Below, one piece after another: positions 16,101 to 33,184 of a stretch of 64,000 nt of DNA. The translations under genes and the position numbers were made by a program. The stretch's first letter is position 1. Each line of letters begins with the position of its first letter. Under the pieces are notes generated by a model. The model was not told the DNA's origin and made no database searches. It saw only the letters and a program-made list of their open reading frames with translations. The stretch comes from Hyperoplus lanceolatus (lineage: Eukaryota > Chordata > Actinopteri > Uranoscopiformes > Ammodytidae), in assembly GCA_026929865.2 (NCBI GenBank), contig CM049400.1:22367501-22431500 (forward strand), written 5' to 3'.

Positions 16101-18387
16101 TTGAGTCGACTTGACTGATTGCGGCTGCGAATTGCGACACGTCTGAGGATATGCAGTTAAACATGGCATTGATTTAGTCAGAGTTAGTCAAGTTTTGTCA
16201 AATCAGCTTATTACCTAGGATGTTAAATCTCTAGTAGCAACGCAAGGTTAAGAAACAGAGGGGGAAGTATTGACTTCACCATACCATCCACAAGGGGATT
16301 CAGCCTTTTTTGGAAATATATATTTTTGTTTTTAATGTATTTGTACCAGTTTATACTGTACCTCTGCAGCATTATGTCAAACAGAAAAACAACAAAAATA
16401 AAGCATGTAAAAATAAAAAGTCACGACACCTGGAGGTATTTTTAAAATGTTTGCTTTTCTCATCCAAACCACGTGATATACTGTTCGTATACTGCAGCGA
16501 ATCTTAGATTTGACTGAATCAATGTTTTCCAGCATTTGCATTGATGCATGTATGTAAATGTCCAACTGCAGGAAAACCCGTTCCGCAACAGGATCGTAGA
16601 GTCCTTCTCAGAGGATGGGATGGGGAATCTCAGCTTCAATGAATTTGTGGACATGTTCTCAGTCCTCAGCGAAATGGCTCCTAGAGAACTCAAAGCCATA
16701 TATGCTTTCAAAATATACGGTAGCAATTTTTTTTTAATATACTCTTCTCTAATCCCCCCCCTCCCCAAATTAAAAATATCTGATTATTTGCCATTAAATC
16801 CCTGTTGCCCACAGATTTTAACGTGGATAATTACCTGTGCAAAGAAGACCTAGAGAAGACTCTGAATAGACTGACAAAAGAGGAGCTGACGCCTGAAGAG
16901 GTGGAACTGGTGTGTCAGAAAGCCATCGAAGAGGCCGATTTGGACGGAGACAATAAACTCTCCTTTGCCGACTTTGAAAATATGATAACTAGGGCTCCTG
17001 ACTTTTTAAGGTAATTCAATTTGCCTCATGTATAATAAATCATTTTTTAGTATGATGTTCAATCCATTTGCTAATTCATTGTATACAACTAGGGTTGCAA
17101 AATTCTGGGAATTTTCAAAGTTGGAAACTTTCCATGGGAATTAACAGGAATTTATGGGAATAAACGGGAATTTTGGGAATTAATGGGAATAAACGGGAAT
17201 GTACTCAATTTAAAGCAGCCCAAATGAACTAAATTCTCCTAACTATGTTTTTTCAGTCCAGGCAAACGTTCTAGACTGTAAAAAGCACTTTTTTCAACTA
17301 AGTTTTAATATATTTATGAACATTTAATTTCAAATCAGATTTTTTTTTTAAGTTTATTGAGACACCCAACTTGATATCATAAATTGATTTTTACTAGACC
17401 AGGTTTACAGAGGCTTAAGCTTTGATTTTAAATATAGTTGGGGACAATATATTTTAGCATAATCTTGACTAAAACAACCAGATTTTATGCAAGTACACTT
17501 GGCAAATTGCACATAGCACACACCCTACTGCAGGGGTACTGAGGCCACATCCCCTACATGCTCTGTGCATTCCTCCATCACATGGTGGGGGGGCATTTGA
17601 CTTTATTTATTGAATGGGTGGGGTCAGACAGATGAGTAATAATTTACTCAACATTCATCTTTTTGTTGTTCAGTGAAATTATTGATTGTTCATAAAATAA
17701 TCAACTTGATAAAGTTCTTCTTACAAATAAATCTGTTCAAATGTAATGTTTTTTGATTGTATTATTTTGCATGGATGTCTGCCTATGACCAAACATAGTG
17801 TTTAAAAGTTTAGATTTATGGTTGGTTATGAAAAAAAATCATTTAAATTACCGCCATTTTGTTAATTCCTATAATTTCCAATTTTGAATATTCCCAAAAT
17901 TCCCGAGCGAATGTTCCCTTGGAAAGTTGCTGGAAACTTTCCGGTACTTTACCGGAAACTTTCCACCCCTTTGCAACCCTATATACAACCCATTCTATAT
18001 GAAACTTTTAAAACCAGAAAACAGATGTGTTACCCCACTTGCTGCAGTGCTGTGTGCATGGCAGTCCCTGGTTACCAACAGTTTTCATTACCCAAATGGC
18101 TGGTCATTATTTTCATGATTTAACTGAAAGAATAATAAATAAAAAAAAAAAAAAATAACTGTCAGCCATACAACAACACTTTAATCCTGAGCCACCACTG
18201 GGCCCATTCATTGATATGCAAACCGTCTCACCACTGCCTGTCCCTGGAATGATTAACACATCTACATCTATTCCTGATTGCAGTCTGTTTATACTCCCAC
18301 ATACAATAAGACATGCAAAGCCACTTGTACTGTTTCAATGATTATTGTCTCTTTTTGCCCTCCAGTACCTTCCATATACGAATATGA
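9215..18387 (+). CDS. cib2: Calcium and integrin-binding family member 2
   Basis: Small EF-hand calcium sensor. In vertebrates CIB2 binds integrin tails and is needed for hair-cell mechanotransduction. Exons: 9215-9265, 10700-10734, 15373-15484, 16572-16719, 16815-17010 and 18366-18387. They add up to 187 codons plus stop, the same length as human CIB2, and every phase joins. The N-terminus MGNKQTIF has a myristoylation-type Gly2. The two canonical calcium-binding loops are D116-D127 ([12 protein letters not shown], in exon 5) and D157-D168 ([12 protein letters not shown]). The protein ends in the invariant STFHIRI, coded across the last splice. Sequence such as [20 protein letters not shown] excludes distant CIB family members; cib3 is the nearest alternative, but linkage to idh3a, sh2d7 and tbc1d2b favours cib2. 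The exon 3 donor (AAC/GTAAAA) is weak. Confidence 0.96.
10441..10471. repeat. (CA)n microsatellite
   Basis: Uninterrupted CA dinucleotides in cib2 intron 1. Confidence 0.95.
11148..11276 (-). mobile_element. tRNA-derived SINE with 12-bp target duplication
   Basis: Read on the minus strand the insert begins ggggcgctcccgtggtg and carries an A-box-like segment (GTGGTGTAATGG) and a B-box (GGTTTCGAATCC), the internal pol III promoter of a tRNA-headed SINE. It is bracketed by the direct repeat CAGTACCAGATT at 11136-11147 and 11277-11288, which fixes the boundaries. It lies in cib2 intron 2, antisense to the gene. Confidence 0.8.
12120..12860 (+). mobile_element. RTE/Rex3-like non-LTR retrotransposon, 5'-truncated and decayed
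   Basis: Frame-broken translation shows reverse transcriptase C-terminal landmarks: a catalytic-box relic at the start (FADDVV), [18 protein letters not shown] and [12 protein letters not shown]. The 3' end runs into a (GATG/ATGATG)n tail at about 12837-12861, typical of RTE-clade elements such as fish Rex3. Many stops and frameshifts show it is dead. It lies in cib2 intron 2. Confidence 0.7.
13088..13214. repeat. (TATC)n microsatellite
   Basis: Tetranucleotide TATC/ATCT array with a few CATC variants and one TATA interruption. The overlapping Ser-Ile-Tyr-Leu ORFs on the plus strand are products of the repeat. Confidence 0.95.
13417..15190 (-). mobile_element. L2/Rex1-like LINE fragment, 5'-truncated
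   Basis: Minus-strand remains of a reverse transcriptase. 14951-15184 encodes [13 protein letters not shown] (RT motif A), 14219-14836 encodes [16 protein letters not shown] (motif C, YADD) and [20 protein letters not shown], and 13956-14234 encodes a C-terminal domain with [15 protein letters not shown]. The three pieces lie in different frames, so the element cannot make RT. The 3' end is a poly(A) tract (T run at 13417-13438) after the tail gtccctgaaataaacc. Clade assignment within the L2/Rex/jockey group is tentative. Confidence 0.8.
17090..17981. mobile_element. hAT-type non-autonomous element with 8-bp TSD
   Basis: Terminal inverted repeats tagggttgcaaa and tttgcaacccta flank an 892-base interior rich in gggaattt units near both ends. 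The 8-bp direct duplication TATACAAC sits immediately outside at 17082-17089 and 17982-17989, the target-site length of hAT transposons. No transposase frame. It lies in cib2 intron 5. Confidence 0.85.
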
Positions 18388-19077
18388 GAGTGCTCCATGG
18401 AATGTTTTCCACGGTCGGCAGTGACCTCAGGACTCTACCTGCACCCTGTCTGGGCCACAGCATAGTGCAAAGCACTAGAAAAGCAAAGAGGAAGCTGAAT
18501 TCCCAGGACCTCTGACTTTCTTTACTTTAGGTGAAAATGTATTTTTTTTCTTACCATCTATAAAAGGGCTCGACCTGGATTAGTCTCACCTTGAGAGAAA
18601 TGACTATTTCCACATTTCAAGGTTAAAAAAACTAAACATGTCCGAAATGCTTTTGGAGCACATTCAAACAATGCATTCATTGATTATCTACCTGTATTGC
18701 ACGAGATGCCCCAAATGAAGTCTTCCTACGATGGTGCACCAGATATTTAGTATTTGTAAGGCCAAGGACAAAGCTTGAAGTGCTTGAAAGCACAGCATTG
18801 GCGTCAAGGGCATACAGATATTTTATATGAGCTATGCAATATTTGTACATGCAGTGTATCGCTTTAAGGTTGTGTTGTTTTTGCTTGTGAAACTGGACCA
18901 CGATGACAATCATATCTTACTGTTCTCCAGTTAAATGAAGGGCTCTGTCATCTGAACTCATTTTGGTAGCTTTGATCTTCTGCCTCAGCCATTATCATGA
19001 CATATTGCATACAGCCATCTTTTGGATATAATATATGTTACAGTATTGTTGTGACTTCAGGTATTTGTCTTACTTTG

Positions 19078-19083
19078 AATAAA
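19078..19083 (+). terminator. cib2: Polyadenylation signal of cib2
   Basis: AATAAA 691 bases after the cib2 stop, followed within 30 bases by a T-rich stretch (ttattttttcttct). This is the best end point for the cib2 3'UTR. Confidence 0.6.
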
Positions 19084-19484
19084 GTTATTTTTTCTTCTCT
19101 GTTCTCAGTGATTTACTTTGAATGCCAAAAAACGACTCGTTTCAGCTGACAGGCCTGACCTGCATCTTTTAATGAGTTCAGTAATATACTGTCCATATTA
19201 CCAGTTCATCCTCACCCATTCACCCATGATGATCAGGGGGTTGTGCACCGTAAAGATCTGAAAGGGACTGTGGCTTTGCACGGCCCCATCCTATGAGCTG
19301 TAATAACTTGTTAAGCAGGATGTGTTCATTAAGAGTGAGCTGCCTCAGCACTCAGAAGCATGGTTACATCCTGCACACACAGTTAATCTCACCGGGAGAG
19401 TCAGTGGAAATGGCAACGGTCATGACGGTAGATGATTAACGGGTCCTGGTTTACTGGGTTTTAAAGGTAGGCCTACAGATCTCT

Positions 19485-20033
19485 ATGAGGTCGATAATGG
19501 AGTCCATTGCACTGTTGTTGTTTTTGTTTTTTCAGTTCACGTTTTCAGCTCAGGTGGTACTGGTGAGTCATGCAGTGCATGTGGACTTCGGGAATCCATA
19601 CACGCAGAAGGTTTTTAGTATCAGTCACCAAGAAATTCAGGCTATGCATCATTTAAGAGTCACATCCGAGTCAGCTTTACTTCACCGCTGCCAAGTGCAA
19701 TGGCTGCGAAGTAAGTACAGTATGAGCTGGTTATTTGGTGATGAGTCTGAAGAATGCATAGCAGTTACAAAGTTGAAATTAGGACACTTTTCTGCAGACT
19801 CATTAAATGACATAAAGTGTGTTGTGAGGGAACAGTTTAAGTGTCCTTCCTGCTACTGGGGTCAACATTACAACCAGTTTGAACTGAAACTGAAATGGTC
19901 CACTGTCCAGTCTGGGTCTTGTGTGACCGCAGACAAAAAATATGAGTGTGCAAAATATAGCTATGTTTGTGGACAGTGTGATCATTCTCACAGACACTAC
20001 CAGCTGTGGAACACCAAATTGAAGAAAGGTTGA
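19485..20033 (+). CDS. Unrecognised 182-codon ORF, possible secreted cysteine-rich protein
   Basis: Single open frame between cib2 and sh2d7, not recognised as any family. From either ATG (19485 or 19497) the N-terminus is a hydrophobic run (SIALLLFLFFQFTFSAQ) that looks like a signal peptide, followed by a hydrophilic body. Ten cysteines follow, most in the C-terminal half (FKCPSCYW, YECAKYSYVCGQCDH). Cautions: the sequence coding for the hydrophobic run is also a polypyrimidine tract ending in ttttttcag at 19535, a plausible 3' splice site, and a strong donor GTAAGT occurs at 19711 inside the frame. So part of this may be an exon (about 19536-19710) of a spliced transcript. There is no clear polyadenylation signal directly after. 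It could be a lineage-specific gene, an old transposon gene or chance. Confidence 0.35.
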   Translation: MRSIMESIALLLFLFFQFTFSAQVVLVSHAVHVDFGNPYTQKVFSISHQEIQAMHHLRVTSESALLHRCQVQWLRSKYSMSWLFGDESEECIAVTKLKLGHFSADSLNDIKCVVREQFKCPSCYWGQHYNQFELKLKWSTVQSGSCVTADKKYECAKYSYVCGQCDHSHRHYQLWNTKLKKG

Positions 20034-21840
20034 TATTGTGTGTAATGTTTAGTCCTGATAAAGGAGGATGACGAAGTTGGTTAAAACATTGAGCAGTCAT
20101 CAGAGCAGCCAGTTCCTTCTTCACTCAATTATCTCCAGTTCCCTTTATAAGGGCACTATCAAATATTCAGCACTGATTGTGTGGCTTCATTAATTACTGG
20201 TCTCACAGAGAACATCTGTTAATTATGATTCCAGCACAGAAGCTTCTGTTGCAATGTGATACTGGGCCTGTAAAGCAGCCATTACTGTAAGCAATTGTTT
20301 CTTGGGGGTTGAGGGCTGCCAACTGGGGTGAGCACCTCATTGATTTCGCTCCACGGGACCTTGTCTGTTTTAATAGGATCTGATTTAAGATGGTGGTATA
20401 ACAAGCTGCTCAATGGCAGATAAAGCCATTATTGTGGAAGCTGTTGCTGCTGTGTGCCGAATGTCTCCTATATTTATTTTTATTAAAATTGATACAGGGT
20501 TTTTATTTTATTTTTTTTATAGACAAGATGGTCATATTTTTTAACCTTACTCTATTAAGCATTTATAAGTAGTAACAAAAAATAAACTGTATGTTACAAT
20601 TATACCAATTTATGAACAGTTTACAACACACTATGACACACTACATAGTATCTTTATATCGTTTATACAGCGGTCATGGATAATTCCTTATTGTTGCGGA
20701 TTACATTAATAAAACATTAATTAGGGGTTATATACTGTTTATAAATTACCAAAATGTATCTTTTGTAAGCATTTTATAAACAGTAAATAAATTAAAGTGT
20801 TACAAATGATGGAAAAGAAAATCTTTCTAAATCTACATTGCGTTTGTAATCTCTTGAGATAAGCACATAAAACGTGCTGTTGTTATGATGATTAAATGAA
20901 TATATGATTTGTGTTTTCTTTATCTTTTGTGTATGTAGCACTTATTGAGTCAAAAATACACTTTTATTATGTTAGGGACTTGTGTTAAAGAGTGACATAC
21001 ATTTCCTTCATATTTGTAATGACTCCCACCTAAGTTGTGAATAAATGAATTAATATTTTTCATTTACTAGTATTTTTTTAAGAGAAAAACCCCAAAATAC
21101 CCTGGTTTGCATTCCATCACTTGCAGGGGAAACACCTTATTTCCCTATATCTGCCAAGCAAGTTTTACATAAAATTGTGCTGCAGCTGTGCCCTTTGCTT
21201 AAACAGACAACAGTAAGTGACCATGGAAAGCATCCAAGCATACAGGAAGTCCTTTGAAGTGCAAGTTGTACTGTTGGTTTATGACTGCTGATTGCTGCTA
21301 CAACTACAATTAGTAAAAGAGAAGCAGATGATGGAAGATAATAAATGACATTTCAAGACTTTGACCAACTTTCCCCTTAGCATGTCCTATACATTTGAAA
21401 TATGTATGCAAATAAAGATTCCGGGGAATTAAGTGCAACATTGATGTAAGCAGCCTCTAGTCTGTTTTCTTTTCAGTTCAGTTAATACATCACACCATTT
21501 TGTGTCTGAAATTGAATTTATACAATAGTTTCCTTTGTATGGTCCCAGTACACGTAGCACTGAAAGGAAATTAACTGAGGTTCTTTGGAAGGTAAAGATT
21601 ACACTCTTTACTATGTACTGGCTTACTCACCCATCTCCACATCTTTTAATTGAGTAAATTAACAAACAATATCAAACAGAAAATAATTAGAGTAATGTTA
21701 TAATAATATAACATACTATGATTTGTAAAATGTGTGTTTTATTTAACACATTAGCTTGAATGTGGAAATTAAAATGTAAAGTCATCATGTTTTTAATTTT
21801 ATTTTTGATAAATACATTAAAAAGTAAAAATACAGAAGGG
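20034..21840. other. AT-rich intergenic region, no gene seen
   Basis: No exon or long ORF on either strand. The segment 20535-20805 ends in agtgttacaaa and has repeated 'tttataaacagt' forms on both strands, so it may be an old MITE, but I could not define its ends. Confidence 0.5.
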
Positions 21841-21846
21841 TTTATT
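21841..21846 (-). terminator. sh2d7: Polyadenylation signal of sh2d7
   Basis: On the minus strand this reads AATAAA, 122 bases downstream of the sh2d7 stop codon. Confidence 0.5.
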
Positions 21847-21967
21847 GGAAAAGCACAGCACATGTAAGAATATGCTGAACATAAGAAAAGGATTGGATGT
21901 TACACAGGACCCCTGTAGTGAGTAAAATTAGTGATTTTTTTTTCAGTAGCTGGTAAAGACAACTACT

Positions 21968-29476
<7,509 letters not shown>

Positions 29477-29860
29477 CTTAAACCTGCAGTGTGTAGAATT
29501 TTGGGTTTTATTTCCTAGCAGATTTTGTAGAAAGTAATTATAATATCCGTACGTACATTTAATTTAGTGCATAATAGCTGAAAAAAATGTTTTGAATTAT
29601 TATTTTTTCCCTTAGAAAGGGTCTCATATATGTCCATATTTCTGCATATTTTGGACCAAGGCCTAGTGCCGCCATCTTGACAGTGTCATAGTTGGAATGC
29701 CATCAGGTGCATTGTTTAAAATTTAGAATTGTTCTTGTCCTTGAAGGCCACTGTAGCTTCTGTTATTATTCGAAAGGGGTGGGGTTACCCAGGGAGCGTT
29801 GCATTCTATAACTTTGTAGAACTTTCTTGATGATGTCATATTACACACTGCACCTTTAAG
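29477..29860. mobile_element. MITE with ~20-bp terminal inverted repeats
   Basis: The left end cttaaacctgcagtgtgtag and the right end attacacactgcacctttaag are near-perfect inverted repeats around a 384-base non-coding interior. Both termini contain TTAA or TTTAA, so a TTAA target preference is possible. Superfamily not assigned. Confidence 0.65.
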
Positions 29861-30444
29861 TACTGTATATTGTAATAATATGGTTAGGAACATATATTGA
29901 ATATCAGTATTTCCCTACTTTTTTATTTAGATGTACTTTCTTTTTGTTTTGTTTTTCTTTGAATATTTGCCTGGAAACGTGGGCAGAGAAAAGAGGCTGT
30001 GGAACGAACGATGTAAAACGTTCCAAGTCAAAATCCAAGGCCAAATATTGTAAATTGATCTACTACACTTATTTGTAGTTGTGTATGCACTTTGCAGATT
30101 AGGGTTTCATATTCTATACGGAGTGAGAGCTCTAAAAGAATAATTTGCTGTTTGGTGTGTAAAGATTTTGTATCTCCCAAAAAATGCGAAATAATAATAA
30201 TACTAATACTAATACGAAAGCATGAAAATTCCTTATAAATTGGAGAAATTACAAGTAACAAGGACACTGTTTCTGGTAATTTGATTAATTGCAATTTGCA
30301 CCATACAAATAGTTTTTTTTGTCAAATTATTACCACATTCTAATTGACTCAGAAACCTTGAGGCCAAGTTGTTTGCATATAGGCTTTCTTGTTGACTTTC
30401 AAGGAATGTAACTAATAAGCTACATTTACTCAAGTAGCCTACTT

Positions 30445-31060
30445 ACACACAGGTGCAGGACATTTTATTTAAACCAAAATTGAGGACTTATGCTACGATT
30501 AAGAACTATTACAGGAAGGAGAAATATGTGTGTGCTCCTTTATCTAAAAAGCAAAGATCTCTGTGCGCCCAGCTACGCTCTGGAATCTTGCCCCTGCACC
30601 TGGAGACAGGACGTTACCGCGGGGTCCCAGAGGAGGAAAGACTCTGCGATTATTGTACCATTGATGTGGAGAACGAGTTTCCTTTTCTGTTTTATTGCCC
30701 TCTGTACCATGGGTTGCGTCAGAGATTGTTCGATCAGTGTGGTGATGTTGATTTCATGTGGATGAATGATGCAGACTGGCTCTTTGACTTTAAGGTATTT
30801 GCCCTTGCTGGCTATCTGGAAAAGGCCTGGGCCAAGCGAACAAAAAACACTTATCAATGAGATCTTTATGTTTGCTTTTCTTTTATTTTCTTTTGTTTGC
30901 TTCTGTTTCCTTGTTGTCCTACTGTGAAATGTGATCACCATTTACAGGAAGTGAATGTTATCATTTGAATTTGATACAGTGGTTGATGTCTTATAATCCC
31001 GAAGGGGATGGGTCCTTGTTTGGACATGACACAATAATAAAAATGAATGAATGAATTAAT
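30445..31060 (+). mobile_element. 3' end of a non-LTR retrotransposon, same family as 42590-45843
   Basis: The open frame at 30453-30860 encodes the last ~135 residues of a reverse transcriptase polyprotein: FKPKLRTYATIKNYYRKEKY, QRSLCAQLRSGILPLHLETG, and a Cys/His-like RLCDYCTID...HFLFYCP-type segment. The same residues recur in the minus-strand LINE in tbc1d2b intron 11. The 3' end is gacacaataataaaaatg followed by an (AATG)n tail. Severely 5'-truncated, as usual for LINE insertions. Confidence 0.8.
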
Positions 31061-31893
31061 TCATACAGTAAAGACAATTGTGTGGCAATTAACTTGAATT
31101 GTTTCTCTTTTTTCTTCTACTACGTCTTTGGAGATAGATGTTATTTTTCTTGTTTTTCAAGTCACCAAGCTAAAACAGAAAGGTTAACATGACATTATTG
31201 CATCAACCAAAATAATTGAATAATAAGACAACTCTGTTCACTATGGCCTGGACTATAACTCATCACCTTCCCCTGCTTTTACTAGTACATCTATTTATTA
31301 TTTTATTTGCCTGATTTGTTCGTTTGCTTTGATCTGTTCTTATTTGTAAATATACCCTGGGTACCTTGAAAGGTGCTGTAAATGTAGGCTACTTTTATTA
31401 TAATTTTTATTTTTACATTAATGATAATCAGGGGCCAACTGCAGTCTTTTGTGCTTGAGGCACCTAAAATGTGAACCCAACCCAAGTATGTTTACCTTAC
31501 AATTAGAAATGTGTATTTCCTTATATATCTCCAATTAATCTTACACTATGCTATTTACAATCTTCTTCTTTTATAAGGCTACTAGGTCACACTTAAATAG
31601 CCCACCTTTTAAATGAACATCAAAACAGTCAGGAACTATTCTTCTCTTCTGCCTTCCACTTCAACTGGTAGGTTACTTGATAGGAAACTTTTTTTGCATA
31701 ATAACGCTTCACCATTTGTTGCAGTTGGAATGTCTCTGGTTGCACATCTGGTTAAACACCACCACCAGGCGGTAGGCTACGCACACACCATGGACCTAGG
31801 CACATACCATGGCACGCGTCGACTATCACTACCACGTCACCGCGGTAACAAACTACATCTCCCAAGCCCCCTTGCTCCGAGAGGCAGGCAGTC
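31061..31893. other. Upstream region of tbc1d2b
   Basis: Contains the presumed promoter and 5'UTR of tbc1d2b, with GC content rising from about 31740 onward. The plus ORF at 31613-32113 is a wrong-frame overlap with the first exon. No other feature seen. Confidence 0.5.
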
Positions 31894-33139
31894 ATGCGGA
31901 TGGAAACAGGAGTGGGCATCAGTGGGCATCCGCTGCTGGGCTGCGCGAAGAAGAAGAAAGTTCCAGGAAAGATGCACGAAGAGGAGGATGGCAGCAGCAG
32001 CGAGGCGAACTCCTGCACGGCCCAGCGGGTCGTGGCCTCCAGGTCCTTGGATGTGGCCGAGGTCGAGAGCGCGAATAGTAAGGAGCAGGCCTCCAAGCTG
32101 TGCGGCTACTTGAACAAACTCTCCGGCAAGGGCCCTCTGAGAGGCTACAAGCCGCGCTGGTTCGTGTACGATCCGAGGAAGTGTTACTTATATTACTTCA
32201 AGACTCCCCAGGACGCCTTGCCGCTCGGGCACATCGAGATCGGCGACGCGAGCTTCAGCTACGATGTGGAGGGGGAGGAGGGCCAGTTCGAAATCCGTAC
32301 CGCAGGGAAAGAGTTCCTCCTGAAGGTATACGGAACTTTTTACGGCATGTGAAAGATCACTGCTGCTCTCTTTAAATGTGTCACTTGCTTTCTCATTGTG
32401 GAGAGAAACAGAGCACGGCAGACACACCCATTTCTAAATTGTCAGATTTATTCTCGGCTTCACTTTTTAGTCGGGACCTGCAAATAGGCCTATTCCTGCT
32501 GACAGCCAGGGAGCAAGCGATGAGACAACTTGTTGAAGGAGAAAATCAATAATACACACGTGGTGCCTCATCTTGTTTTTTTGACCAGACAAGAGCTCAG
32601 TCAGTAGGCTACATTATTCAGCAGCTGTTTGCCCCCCTAAACAAGCTGTCACTCTCTGTCAGTCTGATCTAGGCTACTCTCCAAATGAGCTCATCAGCAA
32701 CAGATATCTCTGTTTCGCAAAGGGCCAAAGGCATCACCTCTCATGTGATGGTGCCTTGGTCCTTCTTATAGCAGTCATATGACTGTGACGGGTTCAGTGC
32801 GAACAAAAACAGGCAGGTGCCCCCTTTTGGGTTTCAGTCTCAGCTTTGGTCTGCCTGCCTCCTCTACACCACCACGACAAGTCTGCATCATTTACAGCAG
32901 ATGGTTGGACTGCCTAATACCAAGCAGCTTGCATATAGGCCTGAGGCTGGAACTGAGACTGAAACCAGCGTCTGTCTGTCCTCTTTCACATGATAGATCT
33001 GGATAGTAACCTGCTATTTTTAAAAAGGGGACATTTTTCATATGTTTGTATTTAATCCCACAGCTGTTATCATTCTCCCAGCCAAGGAGGCATTCCTTCG
33101 GTGTTGACGTTTGAGTTGTCTGTTTTAACCTTTGATCTC

Positions 33140-33184
<45 letters not shown>

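Noticed and set aside
16460-16768. 102-codon minus ORF over cib2 exon 4
   Set aside because: Antisense shadow of an EF-hand exon with matching phase and splice sites on the plus strand.
31613-32113. 166-codon plus ORF overlapping tbc1d2b exon 1
   Set aside because: Wrong frame; the PH-domain frame at 31894-32325 is the real one, and GC-rich sequence keeps alternative frames open.
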